Shown here: one piece after another, positions 51,847 to 60,287 of the stretch | Numbering within the stretch: position 1 is the first letter of the stretch | How the letters are laid out: each line of letters begins with the position of its first letter | Assembly: GCF_009908285.1 (NCBI RefSeq) | Contig: NZ_JAAARM010000006.1 | Span: 62,001 to 126,000, forward strand | DNA length: 64,000 bases | Source of the DNA: Pseudomonas sp. Fl4BN1 | GTDB taxonomy: Bacteria > Pseudomonadota > Gammaproteobacteria > Pseudomonadales > Pseudomonadaceae | Direction of reading: 5' to 3' | Made by a program: the position numbers and the translations under genes | The notes under the pieces: generated by a model | What the model was told of the DNA's origin: nothing | Databases searched by the model: none | The model's input: the letters and a program-made list of their open reading frames with translations, nothing else

Positions 51847-52763
51847 GGGAACAGCTCCTCGAACAGCGAAATCAGGGCTTCATTGGTTACTGAGTTGCGC
51901 AGCAGGTCCTCTTGGCTCCAGCGCTCGGCCGGGGGTTGGTCGGACTTGGCTTCCCAGCGCTTGAAGGCGTTGCTGAAGGCCGGCTTGGCAAACTCGCCAC
52001 AGATATCAATGCCGAGAATTCGCTTGTGCGCCGCCAGCGCGCGCAGGGCTTGCAGCAGATGGCTCAGGCGCATGCCGCCTTGATCCCAGTTGGTGGCGGC
52101 GTCCTCGCTGGCCAGCACGTCCTTGTCGATGGTGATCCACACCGCCTCGGTGGGCAGGCTATCGATCATCTGGGTAAGGAAGGCTTGCCAGTCCAGCCCC
52201 GCCAGGTTGCGCCAGTGCAGGTGGTTTTCCTGCTGCTGGTGCCCGGCGCCGTCGCCGACCCGGCCCCAGACCTTGGACGGCGCGTGTTGCCAGGGAAACA
52301 ACTGCAGCTTGCCGTGTTTCAGCGCGCCGAGGTTACCGCCGCGCAGTTGCGGATTGTGCAGGTCTTCACTGCAGGGGCCGAGGGTGACGATGCGCTGGAT
52401 ATTCGGCAGTTTCAGCGCCCGGTTGACCCAGGAACCGCAATGTCGGCGGGGGGCGAAACGCACCCAGTCCGGGTGATTGTCGAAGTGAATCAGGCTGACC
52501 GGCTCGGGCAGGTCGGTGAGGAAGGCCGGGGTCAGGTGGTGATAGTCACCGGAGCCGACAAAGAAGATTTCCGGCTGCGGGCCGCTGTGCCGGGGCCGTT
52601 GTCGCAGGCGTTCGGCAAAGTGGCGATAAGTGCGCTCGGTGGACCAGAGCCGCAGCTTGGGGCCCAGGTCCAACAGGTCGAGGCGTCGGGCCTGACCGCT
52701 TTTCAGGCGCCGGGCAATGGGCTCCTGGGCGGTCAGGCTGTGGTCGAGATCTAGGATATTCAA
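51843..52763 (-). CDS. Arginase-like (ureohydrolase fold) protein
   Basis: The 306-residue protein has metal-binding motifs of the arginase/deacetylase-like fold: SLIHFDNHPDW near residue 93 (Asp, His, Asp), VWITIDKDVL (Asp-x-Asp) and GIDICGEFA. It resembles UPF0489/arginase-family members more than real SpeB or RocF; the canonical second DxHxD is altered to DNHPD. It probably hydrolyses a guanidino or amide bond in an unknown compound. The stop overlaps the start of the first EamA-type gene. Confidence 0.78.
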   Translation of the reverse strand: MNILDLDHSLTAQEPIARRLKSGQARRLDLLDLGPKLRLWSTERTYRHFAERLRQRPRHSGPQPEIFFVGSGDYHHLTPAFLTDLPEPVSLIHFDNHPDWVRFAPRRHCGSWVNRALKLPNIQRIVTLGPCSEDLHNPQLRGGNLGALKHGKLQLFPWQHAPSKVWGRVGDGAGHQQQENHLHWRNLAGLDWQAFLTQMIDSLPTEAVWITIDKDVLASEDAATNWDQGGMRLSHLLQALRALAAHKRILGIDICGEFAKPAFSNAFKRWEAKSDQPPAERWSQEDLLRNSVTNEALISLFEELFP

Positions 52764-52870
52764 GGTGTTCTTTACCCATGGCAGCGCCCTCCAGAAAACT
52801 GCGTGATACCGCTCAAACGCAGGCTAGCCGGGCTTTGCCGGGTAAATGCAAGGGTCGGGCCAGCCGCCGA

Positions 52871-52937
52871 TTGTAGGAGCCGGCTTGCCGGCGAAGAACG
52901 GTGTCAGCCGCTTCGCGAGCAAGCTCGCTCCTACGGG
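52871..52937. repeat. REP doublet
   Basis: TTGTAGGAGCCGGCTTGCCG at 52871 and an inverted, different subtype (CTTCGCGAGCAAGCTCGCTC) at 52911. It lies between the glpM end and the arginase-like gene start region. Confidence 0.85.
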
Positions 52938-52950
52938 AGTGGAGGGCGGC

Positions 52951-53289
52951 TCAGGCGTGGACCCGGACCCAGACGCTGACCAGGATGCTCGCGGCAATCA
53001 GCCATCCAACGGTGGCCACTGCCAGGGAGGCTTCCAGGCGTAGGCGATCGACCATCAAGTACAGGGTCGCCAAGTAGACGAAGTAGGGAATGATCGACCA
53101 CATGCCGAAGAGGATGGTGGTCTTCAGATCATCGACTGTGCGCCCTTTGCCGACGATGTAGTGGGCAATCAGGGCGAAGGTCGGGAACAACGGCACCAGG
53201 CCCGCAATGTAGTAGTTCCGGGTCTTGGCCAGGGCCGCCAGAATCACTACCACCGCCGCGCCCAAGGCGGCCTTCAACAATAGATCCAT
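52951..53289 (-). CDS. glpM: GlpM family membrane protein
   Basis: The 112-residue protein has four membrane helices and matches P. aeruginosa GlpM, described as a membrane protein that affects alginate production. In P. aeruginosa glpM is next to glpD; here it lies 18 bp after aauR and about 7 kb from glpD, with the aau and aat genes between. Its conserved part is KTRNYYIAGLVPLFPTFALIAHYIVG. The weak ribosome site AAGG and the short gap suggest cotranscription with aauSR. Confidence 0.85.
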   Translation of the reverse strand: MDLLLKAALGAAVVVILAALAKTRNYYIAGLVPLFPTFALIAHYIVGKGRTVDDLKTTILFGMWSIIPYFVYLATLYLMVDRLRLEASLAVATVGWLIAASILVSVWVRVHA

Positions 53290-53307
53290 AAGCTATCGCG
53301 CCTTGGG

Positions 53308-54633
53308 TTAGTGGCTCAGGCCGTATTTCTTGACCTTGTCGAACAGGGTGGTCTTGGCCATGCCCAGCTCCTGGCTGGCCTGGGTCAGGTTGCCGCCGCT
53401 GCGTTGCAAGGCATCGTTCAACAGGTTGCGTTCAAAGGCTTCCACCGCTTCGGCAAAACCCAGGCCTTGGGCGCTGTTGCTGCCGGACTTCTTGAACGCC
53501 GGCAGGCCCAGGGCGAAGCGTTCGGCGACGTTGCGCAATTCGCGCACGTTGCCTGGCCAGTCATGGCTCATGAGGGTCGACAGGGTCTGGTTGTCCAGCT
53601 CCGGTACTGCGCGGTCGAAACGCAGGGACGACTGCTGCAGGAAGTGTTCGAACAGCTGCAGGATGTCCTCGCGGCGTTCACGCAGGGGCGGCAGCTCCAG
53701 GGTCACCACGTTGAGGCGGTAGTACAGGTCGCTGCGAAATTCCTTGGCTCGGCTGAGCTCGTCCAGGTCTGACTTGGTGGCGGCGATCACTCGGCAATCG
53801 ACGGCCACGCTCTGGTTCGAACCCAGGCGCTCCAGGGTGCGTTCCTGTAACACCCGCAGCAGCTTGATCTGCAGGTTGATCGGCATGCTTTCCACTTCAT
53901 CGAGGAACAGCGTGCCTTGGTGGGCGTGCTCGATCTTGCCGATCCGGCGTTTGCCGGCACCGGTGAATGCATTGGCCTCGTGGCCGAAGATCTCGCTTTC
54001 GAAGAGGTTTTCCGGCAGGCCGCCGCAGTTCAGGGCCACGAACTGCTGTGGGTGGCGGCGGCTGAAGTCGTGCAGGCAACGGGCAACCAGCTCCTTGCCG
54101 GTGCCGGTTTCACCTTCGATCAGCACGTTGGCTGAAGTATCGGCGACGTTGGCAATCAACTCCCGCAGGTTCTGCATGGCCGGCGAGCGGCCGATGATCC
54201 GTCCTTCCAGGGAGCTGCGTTCTGCCAGTTGGCGGCGCAGCGAGGTCACTTCCCGGGCCAGCCCCCGCTGTTCCAGGGCGCGGCGAGCCACGTCCACCAG
54301 GCGCTCGGGGGAAAAGGGCTTTTCCATGAAGTCGTAGGCGCCTTTCTGCATCGCGCCCACGGCCATGGAAATATCGCCGTGGCCGGTGATCAGTACCACT
54401 GGCAGGCTGCGATCCCGGGCCTTGAGGTGGGTCAGCAGTTCCAGGCCGTCGATGCCCGGCAGGCGAATATCGCTGACCACGATGCCGGGGAAGTTGTCTC
54501 CGACCTGGGCCAAAGCTTCTTCGGCGCTGCCTACGCCGATGCACGGGATGTCTTCCAGGGCCAGGGCCTGTTGGCAACCCAGCAGGACATGGGGGTCGTC
54601 TTCGACGATCAGCACGGTCAGCTCGTTGTTCAT
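53308..54633 (-). CDS. aauR: Sigma-54 response regulator AauR
   Basis: The 441-residue DctD-like activator has a receiver (Asp in VVSDIRLPG), an AAA+ domain with GETGTGKE and the loop NAFTGA where most relatives have GAFTGA, and a Fis-type helix-turn-helix (NLTQASQELGMAKTTLFDKVKKYG). AauR activates the aat operon of P. putida in response to acidic amino acids through AauS. It overlaps aauS by 4 bp. Its likely sites are the two TTCGG-N4-CCGAA boxes upstream of aatJ. Confidence 0.93.
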   Translation of the reverse strand: MNNELTVLIVEDDPHVLLGCQQALALEDIPCIGVGSAEEALAQVGDNFPGIVVSDIRLPGIDGLELLTHLKARDRSLPVVLITGHGDISMAVGAMQKGAYDFMEKPFSPERLVDVARRALEQRGLAREVTSLRRQLAERSSLEGRIIGRSPAMQNLRELIANVADTSANVLIEGETGTGKELVARCLHDFSRRHPQQFVALNCGGLPENLFESEIFGHEANAFTGAGKRRIGKIEHAHQGTLFLDEVESMPINLQIKLLRVLQERTLERLGSNQSVAVDCRVIAATKSDLDELSRAKEFRSDLYYRLNVVTLELPPLRERREDILQLFEHFLQQSSLRFDRAVPELDNQTLSTLMSHDWPGNVRELRNVAERFALGLPAFKKSGSNSAQGLGFAEAVEAFERNLLNDALQRSGGNLTQASQELGMAKTTLFDKVKKYGLSH

Positions 54634-56534
54634 ATCGGCTCGGCTTGAGTAGGGCTTGCCAGGGGCAAGCTGAGGACAAAGGCGGTACCGCCGCTTGCCG
54701 GATGCTCCACCCCCAGGCTGCCGCCGGTGGCGGCGGCGAGGCTGGCAGACAGGGTCAGGCCGAGGCCCAGGCCCTGCTCGCCGGGTTTGGTGGTGAAGAA
54801 AGGTTCGAACAGGTGTTTGCGGGCTTCGGGGTCGATGCCGTGGCCATTGTCGCGTACGCGCAGGCGATACTTGCTGTCGTTGAGCTCGCCTTCCAGCCAC
54901 AGCTCTGGCGCCGGTTGTGCCTGCATGGCATCCAGCGCATTGCCAATCAGGTTGACCAGGATCTGCTCCAGGCGGGTCTGATCGATTTGCAGGGTTTGCT
55001 CGGTGAAGTTGCGGTGCAACTGCAGTGGCAGGGGGTCGAGGCGTGCGTTGAGGATCTGCAGGGCCGCATCCACGGCTTTGCCGAGGCTGGCCTGGCCCTG
55101 GTTGTCGCCGCGGCGGGCAAAGGAGCGCAGGCTGGCGGTGATCCGGCCCATGCGGTCGATCAGTTCGTTGATGGTCTTGAGGTTGGCGCTGGCGGTGTCC
55201 AGGGCACCGCGCTCAAGGAAGCGCACGGTGTTGCCGGACAAGGTGCGCAAGGCCGCCAGCGGTTGGTTGAGCTCGTGGGCGATGCTGGTGGACATCTGGC
55301 CGATGGCCGCCAGCTTGCCGGCCTGGACCAGTTCGTCCTGGGCTCGACGCAGGGTTTCTTCTGCTTGGCGGCGTTCGCGAATCTGGCCCTTGAGTCGTTC
55401 GTTGCTGGCCCGCAGGTCGGCAGTGCGTTCAGTGATCCGCCGCTCCAGTTGGCTGTTGGCTTCCTGCAGGGCTTCGCGGGCGGCAAGACGGGTGGCTATG
55501 ACTTTGCGCCGCTCGTTCCAGGCGATCAGCAGAAAGGCCACCAGGGCAAAGGCCACGGCCACCAGGATGCCCTGGTTGATGGCTTCTCGGCGCAGGTCCT
55601 GCAAGGGGGTCAGCAGGGTGAAGTTCCAGGGGGTGTCGCTCAGGGGACGGGTCTGGGACAGGTAGCTGACTTCCTTGTCGTCGGACACCAGTTCAGTGTT
55701 GGCGGGGAAGGTCAGTTTCTCCACGCCTTCGGCCAAGCGTTCCCGGGCCAGGGGTTCCAGTTCGTTGAGGGGGAACCAGTAGTACTGCAGGCTGCGGGCC
55801 AGGCGTTCCTTGGTGTCATCGCTCAAGGGACGGACCGACTTGAGTCGGCGTGTCGGATCGCTGGAAAGGATGATGATGCCGTTTTCGTCGCTGACGAAAG
55901 CTTCCAGGCGGGCGCGTTGCCAGCGTTCCTCCAGGGCTTCGAGGCGTACCTTGACCACGGCCACGCCAATGATCTTGCCTTGTTCCTCCAGGCCGTGGGC
56001 CAGGTAGTAGCCGGGTTCGCCGTTGGTACTGCCGATGCCGTAGAAGCGCCCGGGTTGGCCGCGTACAGCGTTCTGGTAATAGGCCCGGAACGATAGGTCC
56101 TCGCCCAGGTAGCTGTCGACGTCGCGCCAGTTGCTGGTGGCCAACACCCGCCCCGTGGTGTCCATCACATAGATGGCGCGGCTGCGGCTGCGACGGTTCA
56201 GGCCTTCGAGGTATTGGTTGACGGTTTGCCGGTGTTCCGGCGAAGGATCGGCGAGCAGCTTGGATACGCTGGATTCCAGTTCCAGCAGGCTCGGCAGATA
56301 GGTGTACTTGCTGATCTCACTTTCTACGGCGCGGGCGTGCAGCTCCAGTTGGCGTTCGCCATTTTCACTGAGGGTGCGGATGCCGTTGTGTTCGCTGATC
56401 CAGAAGCCGGCATAGCCCAGGCCGATCATCAGCAGAATGACCAGGGGCGGTAGGAACAGGTGGCGGATCAGACGGGGTTTCACGGCAAGTGATGGCGGTG
56501 CGGCGCGATAGAGAGTGGGGTCGCATTTCATCAC
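54630..56534 (-). CDS. aauS: Sensor histidine kinase AauS
   Basis: The 634-residue DctB-like kinase has a membrane helix (28-48), a periplasmic double-CACHE sensor (about 50-300), a second helix (GILVAVAFALVAFLLIAW), a long coiled coil (about 350-410) and a kinase core with SIAHELNQPLAAL, NLIGNALDAM and GLGLGLTL. It should sense glutamate and aspartate in the periplasm and phosphorylate AauR. The gene overlaps aauR by 4 bp and follows a REP doublet downstream of aatP. The start may be either of two adjacent ATGs. Confidence 0.92.
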   Translation of the reverse strand: MMKCDPTLYRAAPPSLAVKPRLIRHLFLPPLVILLMIGLGYAGFWISEHNGIRTLSENGERQLELHARAVESEISKYTYLPSLLELESSVSKLLADPSPEHRQTVNQYLEGLNRRSRSRAIYVMDTTGRVLATSNWRDVDSYLGEDLSFRAYYQNAVRGQPGRFYGIGSTNGEPGYYLAHGLEEQGKIIGVAVVKVRLEALEERWQRARLEAFVSDENGIIILSSDPTRRLKSVRPLSDDTKERLARSLQYYWFPLNELEPLARERLAEGVEKLTFPANTELVSDDKEVSYLSQTRPLSDTPWNFTLLTPLQDLRREAINQGILVAVAFALVAFLLIAWNERRKVIATRLAAREALQEANSQLERRITERTADLRASNERLKGQIRERRQAEETLRRAQDELVQAGKLAAIGQMSTSIAHELNQPLAALRTLSGNTVRFLERGALDTASANLKTINELIDRMGRITASLRSFARRGDNQGQASLGKAVDAALQILNARLDPLPLQLHRNFTEQTLQIDQTRLEQILVNLIGNALDAMQAQPAPELWLEGELNDSKYRLRVRDNGHGIDPEARKHLFEPFFTTKPGEQGLGLGLTLSASLAAATGGSLGVEHPASGGTAFVLSLPLASPTQAEPI

Positions 56535-56564
56535 AGATGCCTTGGGTCAACCACTGCACGATTC

Positions 56565-56656
56565 CTGTAGGAGCCGGCTTGTCGGCGATGAGAGCGTCCC
56601 TGACGATAGGGGAGTCAGGTTTGCGCGCCCATCGCTGGCAAGCCAGCTTGTGCAGG
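56565..56656. repeat. REP doublet
   Basis: CTGTAGGAGCCGGCTTGTCG at 56565 and an inverted degenerate copy (ATCGCTGGCAAGCCAGCTTG) at 56630. It separates aatP from aauS and may reduce read-through between the two operons. Confidence 0.85.
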
Positions 56657-56666
56657 AGTGCTGGTT

Positions 56667-57401
56667 TTAGTGCTGCAGAATCTTCTCGAGGAAATGCTGC
56701 GCACGTTCGGAGCGGGCGCTGATATCGCCAAAGAACTCTTCTTTCGGACAGTCCTCGATGATCTGGCCCTTGTCCATGAAGATCACCCGGTTCGCCACTT
56801 TGCGGGCAAAGCCCATTTCGTGGGTCACGCACATCATGGTCATGCCTTCATTGGCCAGTTGCACCATCACGTCCAGCACCTCGTTGACCATTTCCGGGTC
56901 CAGGGCCGAGGTCGGTTCGTCGAACAGCATGACGATCGGGTCCATGGCCAGGGCGCGGGCGATGGCCACACGCTGTTGCTGACCGCCGGAGAGCTGGCCC
57001 GGATGCTTGTGAGCGTGGGCCGCCAGGCCGACGCGATCCAGCAGTTGCAGGCCTTTCTTGGTGGCCTCTTCCTTGCTGCGGCCCAGCACCTTGATCTGCG
57101 CGATGGTCAGGTTCTCGGTGATGCTCAGGTGCGGGAACAGCTCGAAGTGCTGGAACACCATGCCCACCCGCGAACGCAGTTTCGGCAGGTTGGTCTTCGG
57201 GTCGGCAATCGAGGTGCCATCGACCACGATGTCGCCTTTCTGGAAGGGTTCCAGGGCGTTGACGCATTTGATCAGGGTGGATTTGCCGGAGCCGGACGGC
57301 CCGCAGACCACCACCACTTCCCCCTTCTTGACCTCGGTGCTGCAATCGGTCAGCACCTGGAAGTCCCCATACCACTTGTTGATGTTCTTGATAGAGATCA
57401 T
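56667..57401 (-). CDS. aatP: ABC transporter ATP-binding protein for acidic amino acids
   Basis: The 244-residue ATPase has Walker [10 protein letters not shown], signature [15 protein letters not shown] and Walker [14 protein letters not shown]. It is of the GlnQ/GltL polar amino-acid type and energises import through AatQM. The start overlaps aatM by 4 bp. It is the last gene of the aatJQMP operon. Confidence 0.95.
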   Translation of the reverse strand: MISIKNINKWYGDFQVLTDCSTEVKKGEVVVVCGPSGSGKSTLIKCVNALEPFQKGDIVVDGTSIADPKTNLPKLRSRVGMVFQHFELFPHLSITENLTIAQIKVLGRSKEEATKKGLQLLDRVGLAAHAHKHPGQLSGGQQQRVAIARALAMDPIVMLFDEPTSALDPEMVNEVLDVMVQLANEGMTMMCVTHEMGFARKVANRVIFMDKGQIIEDCPKEEFFGDISARSERAQHFLEKILQH

Positions 57402-58069
57402 ACGGCGAACCTTTTTTGCAGACGCTTGACCAGCAGCGAGGCGGCAAAGCTGATTGTGAAATACACCAGACCGGCAACGATCAGGAATTCATTGGAGCGG
57501 CCGATGATGTCGCCGCTGGAGCGCGAGGCGTTGAGGAAGTCCACCAGGCCCACGGTGTAGACCAGTGAGGTGTCCTGGAACAGGATGATGCTCTGCTGCA
57601 GCAGCAGCGGGGTCATCTTGCGGAACGCCTGGGGCAGGATGATCAGGCGCATGGTCTGGCCATAGCTCATGCCCAGCGCCTGGGCTGCGCCCATCTGGCC
57701 CTTGGGGATTGCCTGCACGCCGGCGCGGACGATTTCGCAGAAGTACGCTGCCTCGAACATCATGAAGGCCACGATGCATGAGGTGAAGGCGCCGATCGGG
57801 GTGTCTTCACCGGTGATCCAGCGCAGTACGAACGGCACGGCGAGGTAGAACCAGGTAATCACCAGCAGCAGTGGGATCGAGCGGAAATAGTTGACGTAGG
57901 CACCGGCCAGGTTCGACAGCAGCTTGTTGTGGGACAAGCGCATCAGTGCCAGCGCGGTGCCGAGGATGATACCGCCGACCACGCCCATGACCATCAGCTT
58001 GAGGGTCATCAGCATGCCGTTCCACAGGCCGGGAATGGCCGGGATGATGCCCGAGAAGTCGAGTTCCAT
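57398..58069 (-). CDS. aatM: ABC transporter permease for acidic amino acids
   Basis: The 223-residue permease has five membrane helices and the EAA loop ([24 protein letters not shown]). It forms the membrane channel with AatQ. It overlaps aatP by 4 bp and aatQ by 1 bp, so the whole group is translationally coupled. Confidence 0.94.
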   Translation of the reverse strand: MELDFSGIIPAIPGLWNGMLMTLKLMVMGVVGGIILGTALALMRLSHNKLLSNLAGAYVNYFRSIPLLLVITWFYLAVPFVLRWITGEDTPIGAFTSCIVAFMMFEAAYFCEIVRAGVQAIPKGQMGAAQALGMSYGQTMRLIILPQAFRKMTPLLLQQSIILFQDTSLVYTVGLVDFLNASRSSGDIIGRSNEFLIVAGLVYFTISFAASLLVKRLQKRFAV

Positions 58070-58815
58070 TATTTACCCCCCACGGAGATCAGGCCGGGGA
58101 CCGATACTTTCTTCTCTACCACGCGCATCAGCAGCATCAGGCTCATGTTCAGGGTGAAGTAGATCAAGGTAGCCAGGGTGAAGGCTTCAAACAGGTTGGC
58201 CGAGAATTCGGCGGTCTGCTTGGTCTGGGCCAGCAACTCCATCAGGCCGATCAGCGAGGCCACGGAGGAGTTCTTGAAGACGTTGAGGAATTCCGAGGTG
58301 AGCGGCGGAATGATGATCCGGTAGGCCTGGGGCAGCAGCACGTTCCAATAGATCTGCGGCAGCGAAAAACCCATGGCGCGTGCGGCGGATTCCTGGCCGC
58401 GAGGCAGGGCCTGGATACCAGTACGTACCTGCTCGCAAACCCGCGCGGCAGTGAACAGACCCAGGCACACGACAACGCTCAGATAGGCCGAGGTGGTCGG
58501 GTTGAGGTCCTGCTTGTACCACTCCTGGAGGTTCTGCGGCAGCAGGTCCGGCACCAGGAAGTACCAGATGAACAGCTGCACCAGCAGCGGCACGTTGCGG
58601 AAAATCTCCACGTAGACGGTGGCGATGCCCGACACCAGACGGTTCGGCACGGTGCGCATGACCCCGAGGACCGAACCCAGCACCAGCGCAATGATCCAGG
58701 CCACCACGGCGATAGCGATAGTCCAGCCTAAACCGGTGATGAACCAGTCGAGATAGGTCTCGCTGCCCACGCCGGTGGACTTGAAGAATACGCCCCAGTC
58801 CCAGTTGTAATTCAT
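58069..58815 (-). CDS. aatQ: ABC transporter permease for acidic amino acids
   Basis: The 248-residue permease has the His/Glu/Gln-type permease pattern with an EAA loop (AMGFSLPQIYWNVLLPQAYRIIIP) and a typical N-terminus YNWDWGVFFKS. It pairs with AatM. The 191-bp gap to aatJ holds a strong hairpin, so AatQ, AatM and AatP are probably made at lower level than the binding protein. Confidence 0.94.
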   Translation of the reverse strand: MNYNWDWGVFFKSTGVGSETYLDWFITGLGWTIAIAVVAWIIALVLGSVLGVMRTVPNRLVSGIATVYVEIFRNVPLLVQLFIWYFLVPDLLPQNLQEWYKQDLNPTTSAYLSVVVCLGLFTAARVCEQVRTGIQALPRGQESAARAMGFSLPQIYWNVLLPQAYRIIIPPLTSEFLNVFKNSSVASLIGLMELLAQTKQTAEFSANLFEAFTLATLIYFTLNMSLMLLMRVVEKKVSVPGLISVGGK

Positions 58816-58960
58816 TAGGGTTACCCCTCAGATCGTTCGATGTACAAGCACCCGCCTGGGGACGTCCGTTCCCGCCTGACGTTGACCGTCAGGCACACGC
58901 GATCGGCTCGACAACCACCGGTTCGAGTGTTTCCAAAAAATGCCAGCAGGTAGTGACAGA

Positions 58961-58989
58961 CTCCTGAAGGGGCAGGGCCCCTTCAGGAG
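58961..58989 (-). terminator. Intercistronic hairpin after aatJ
   Basis: CTCCTGAAGGGGC and its exact complement form a 13-bp stem with a three-base loop. No T-run follows on the minus strand, so it probably protects the aatJ message or causes partial termination before aatQMP. Confidence 0.75.
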
Positions 58990-59006
58990 ATAAGATTAGT
59001 CAGGAA

Positions 59007-59921
59007 TCAGGACTTTTTATCGTCAGCCGCTTTGTCGGTCGGGTTGGCGATCAGGGCCTTGAGCTCATCGCTCATCGGGAACATCAGGTTCAGGCCTTTT
59101 GGCGGGATCGGCGCTTGGAACCACTTGTCGTAGATCTTGTTGATTTCGCCCGACTTGTAGGTGGCGACAATGGCGTCATCCACGGCTTTCTTGAACGGAG
59201 CATCGCCCTTGCGAACCATGCAGCCATAGATCTCGTAAGACTGAGGAGTGCCGGTTACGGCCCAGTCGCCTGGCTTCTTGGCCTTGGCCATTTCACCAGC
59301 CAGCAGCGCGTCGTCCATCATGAAGGCTACCGCGCGACCCGACTCCAGCATCTGGAACGACTCACCGTGGTCCTTGGCGGAGATCACGTTCATGCCCATC
59401 TGCTTGTCGGCATTCATCGACTTGAGGATGCGCTCGGACGTGGTACCAGCGGTGGTTACCACGTTCTTGCCTTTCAGGTCAGCGAAGTCCTTGTAGGTCG
59501 AATCCTTCTTGGACAACAGACGGGTACCGATTTCGAAGATGCCGACGGAGAAGTCGACCTGTTGCTGGCGCTCGACGTTGTTGGTGGTGGAGCCGCATTC
59601 AACGTCCACGGTGCCGTTCTGCACCAGCGGGATACGGGTCTGCGAAGTCACCAGGTTGTACTTGACCTTGAGGTCGGGAATGTCGAGGTCTTTCTTGATT
59701 GCTTCGACGATTTTCAGCTGGATGTCGTGGGAGTAGCCCACTGGCACGCCGGAAGCGTCAGCAATGTAGGAAAACGGAATGGAAGCGTCGCGATGTCCGA
59801 GGGTGATGGTGCCGGACTCTTTGATTTTCTTCAGTGTGCCGGTGAGTTCGGCAGCGAAAACTGGAGTGCTAATCAGAGCGGCAGCGATAGCTGCGCCCAA
59901 CAGATGGGGAACGATGCGCAT
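59007..59921 (-). CDS. aatJ: Periplasmic glutamate/aspartate-binding protein
   Basis: The 304-residue protein has a Sec signal (MRIVPHLLGAAIAAALISTP, cleaved VFAA/E) and a family-3 solute-binding domain: ESGTITLGHRDASIPFSYI, DVECGSTTNNVERQQQVDFS and AYKSGEINKIYDKW-type C-terminus. It captures acidic amino acids for AatQMP. I chose the ATG at 59921, preceded by GAGGAA. A sigma-54 promoter and two AauR boxes lie upstream, and an A-rich Crc/Hfq-like motif is in the leader. Confidence 0.95.
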   Translation of the reverse strand: MRIVPHLLGAAIAAALISTPVFAAELTGTLKKIKESGTITLGHRDASIPFSYIADASGVPVGYSHDIQLKIVEAIKKDLDIPDLKVKYNLVTSQTRIPLVQNGTVDVECGSTTNNVERQQQVDFSVGIFEIGTRLLSKKDSTYKDFADLKGKNVVTTAGTTSERILKSMNADKQMGMNVISAKDHGESFQMLESGRAVAFMMDDALLAGEMAKAKKPGDWAVTGTPQSYEIYGCMVRKGDAPFKKAVDDAIVATYKSGEINKIYDKWFQAPIPPKGLNLMFPMSDELKALIANPTDKAADDKKS

Positions 59922-59937
59922 CAATATTTCCTCGACA

Positions 59938-59949
59938 TTTGTTTTTTTT
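59938..59949 (-). promoter_or_regulatory. Candidate Crc/Hfq motif in the aatJ leader
   Basis: On the minus strand the leader reads AAAAAAAACAAA about 17-28 bases before the start codon. It contains AAAAACAA, which fits AAnAAnAA. This would allow Crc-dependent repression of aatJ translation. Confidence 0.45.
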
Positions 59950-60038
59950 ATGAAGCCAGTTCGACGGCTCTTTTATACAGCGAATGCCTTGACGGCTCCT
60001 GGTGTGTTGGCACGACAGGCATTCGTCGCACAGTGTAG

Positions 60039-60054
60039 AGCATGAGTCGTGCCA
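60039..60054 (-). promoter_or_regulatory. Sigma-54 promoter of aatJQMP
   Basis: TGGCACGACTCATGCT on the minus strand fits the RpoN consensus TGGCACG-N4-TTGCW with the GG and GC in correct spacing. It lies about 118 bp before the aatJ start and 77-108 bp downstream of the two AauR boxes. Confidence 0.85.
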
Positions 60055-60130
60055 GACCCATTGATAGCGCACAAGTCATTGATTTTGCTTGGTATTAAAT
60101 ATTTATGGCTGGGATTTTTCGTTGATTTTA

Positions 60131-60144
60131 TCCGGTTAACCGAA
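60131..60144. promoter_or_regulatory. AauR box 1
   Basis: TCCGGTTAACCGAA differs by one base from TTCGG-N4-CCGAA, the site reported for AauR in P. putida. Its centre is 31 bp from that of box 2. Confidence 0.75.
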
Positions 60145-60161
60145 TCGCTTCTGGCTAATTG

Positions 60162-60175
60162 TTCGGAAAACCGAA
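60162..60175. promoter_or_regulatory. AauR box 2
   Basis: TTCGGAAAACCGAA is an exact match to TTCGG-N4-CCGAA. Together with box 1 it forms the upstream activating region of the aat sigma-54 promoter. Confidence 0.88.
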
Positions 60176-60189
60176 CGCGCTCCGGCTGC

Positions 60190-60214
60190 TTGTAGGCGAC
60201 AGCTTGCTGGTGAA
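60190..60214. repeat. Degenerate single REP copy
   Basis: TTGTAGGCGACAGCTTGCTGGTGAA resembles the REP core with several changes. It lies between AauR box 2 and the glpD terminator. Confidence 0.4.
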
Positions 60215-60233
60215 ACATTCAACTTATTTGGCC

Positions 60234-60269
60234 CACAAAAAAGCCCCTGAACCTTCCGGTGCAGGGGCT
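60234..60269 (-). terminator. Rho-independent terminator of glpD
   Basis: On the minus strand AGCCCCTG, a 12-base loop and CAGGGGCT are followed by TTTTTTGT. It is 18 bp after the glpD stop codon. Confidence 0.92.
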
Positions 60270-60287
60270 ATTGTCTGCCTGAGATAT

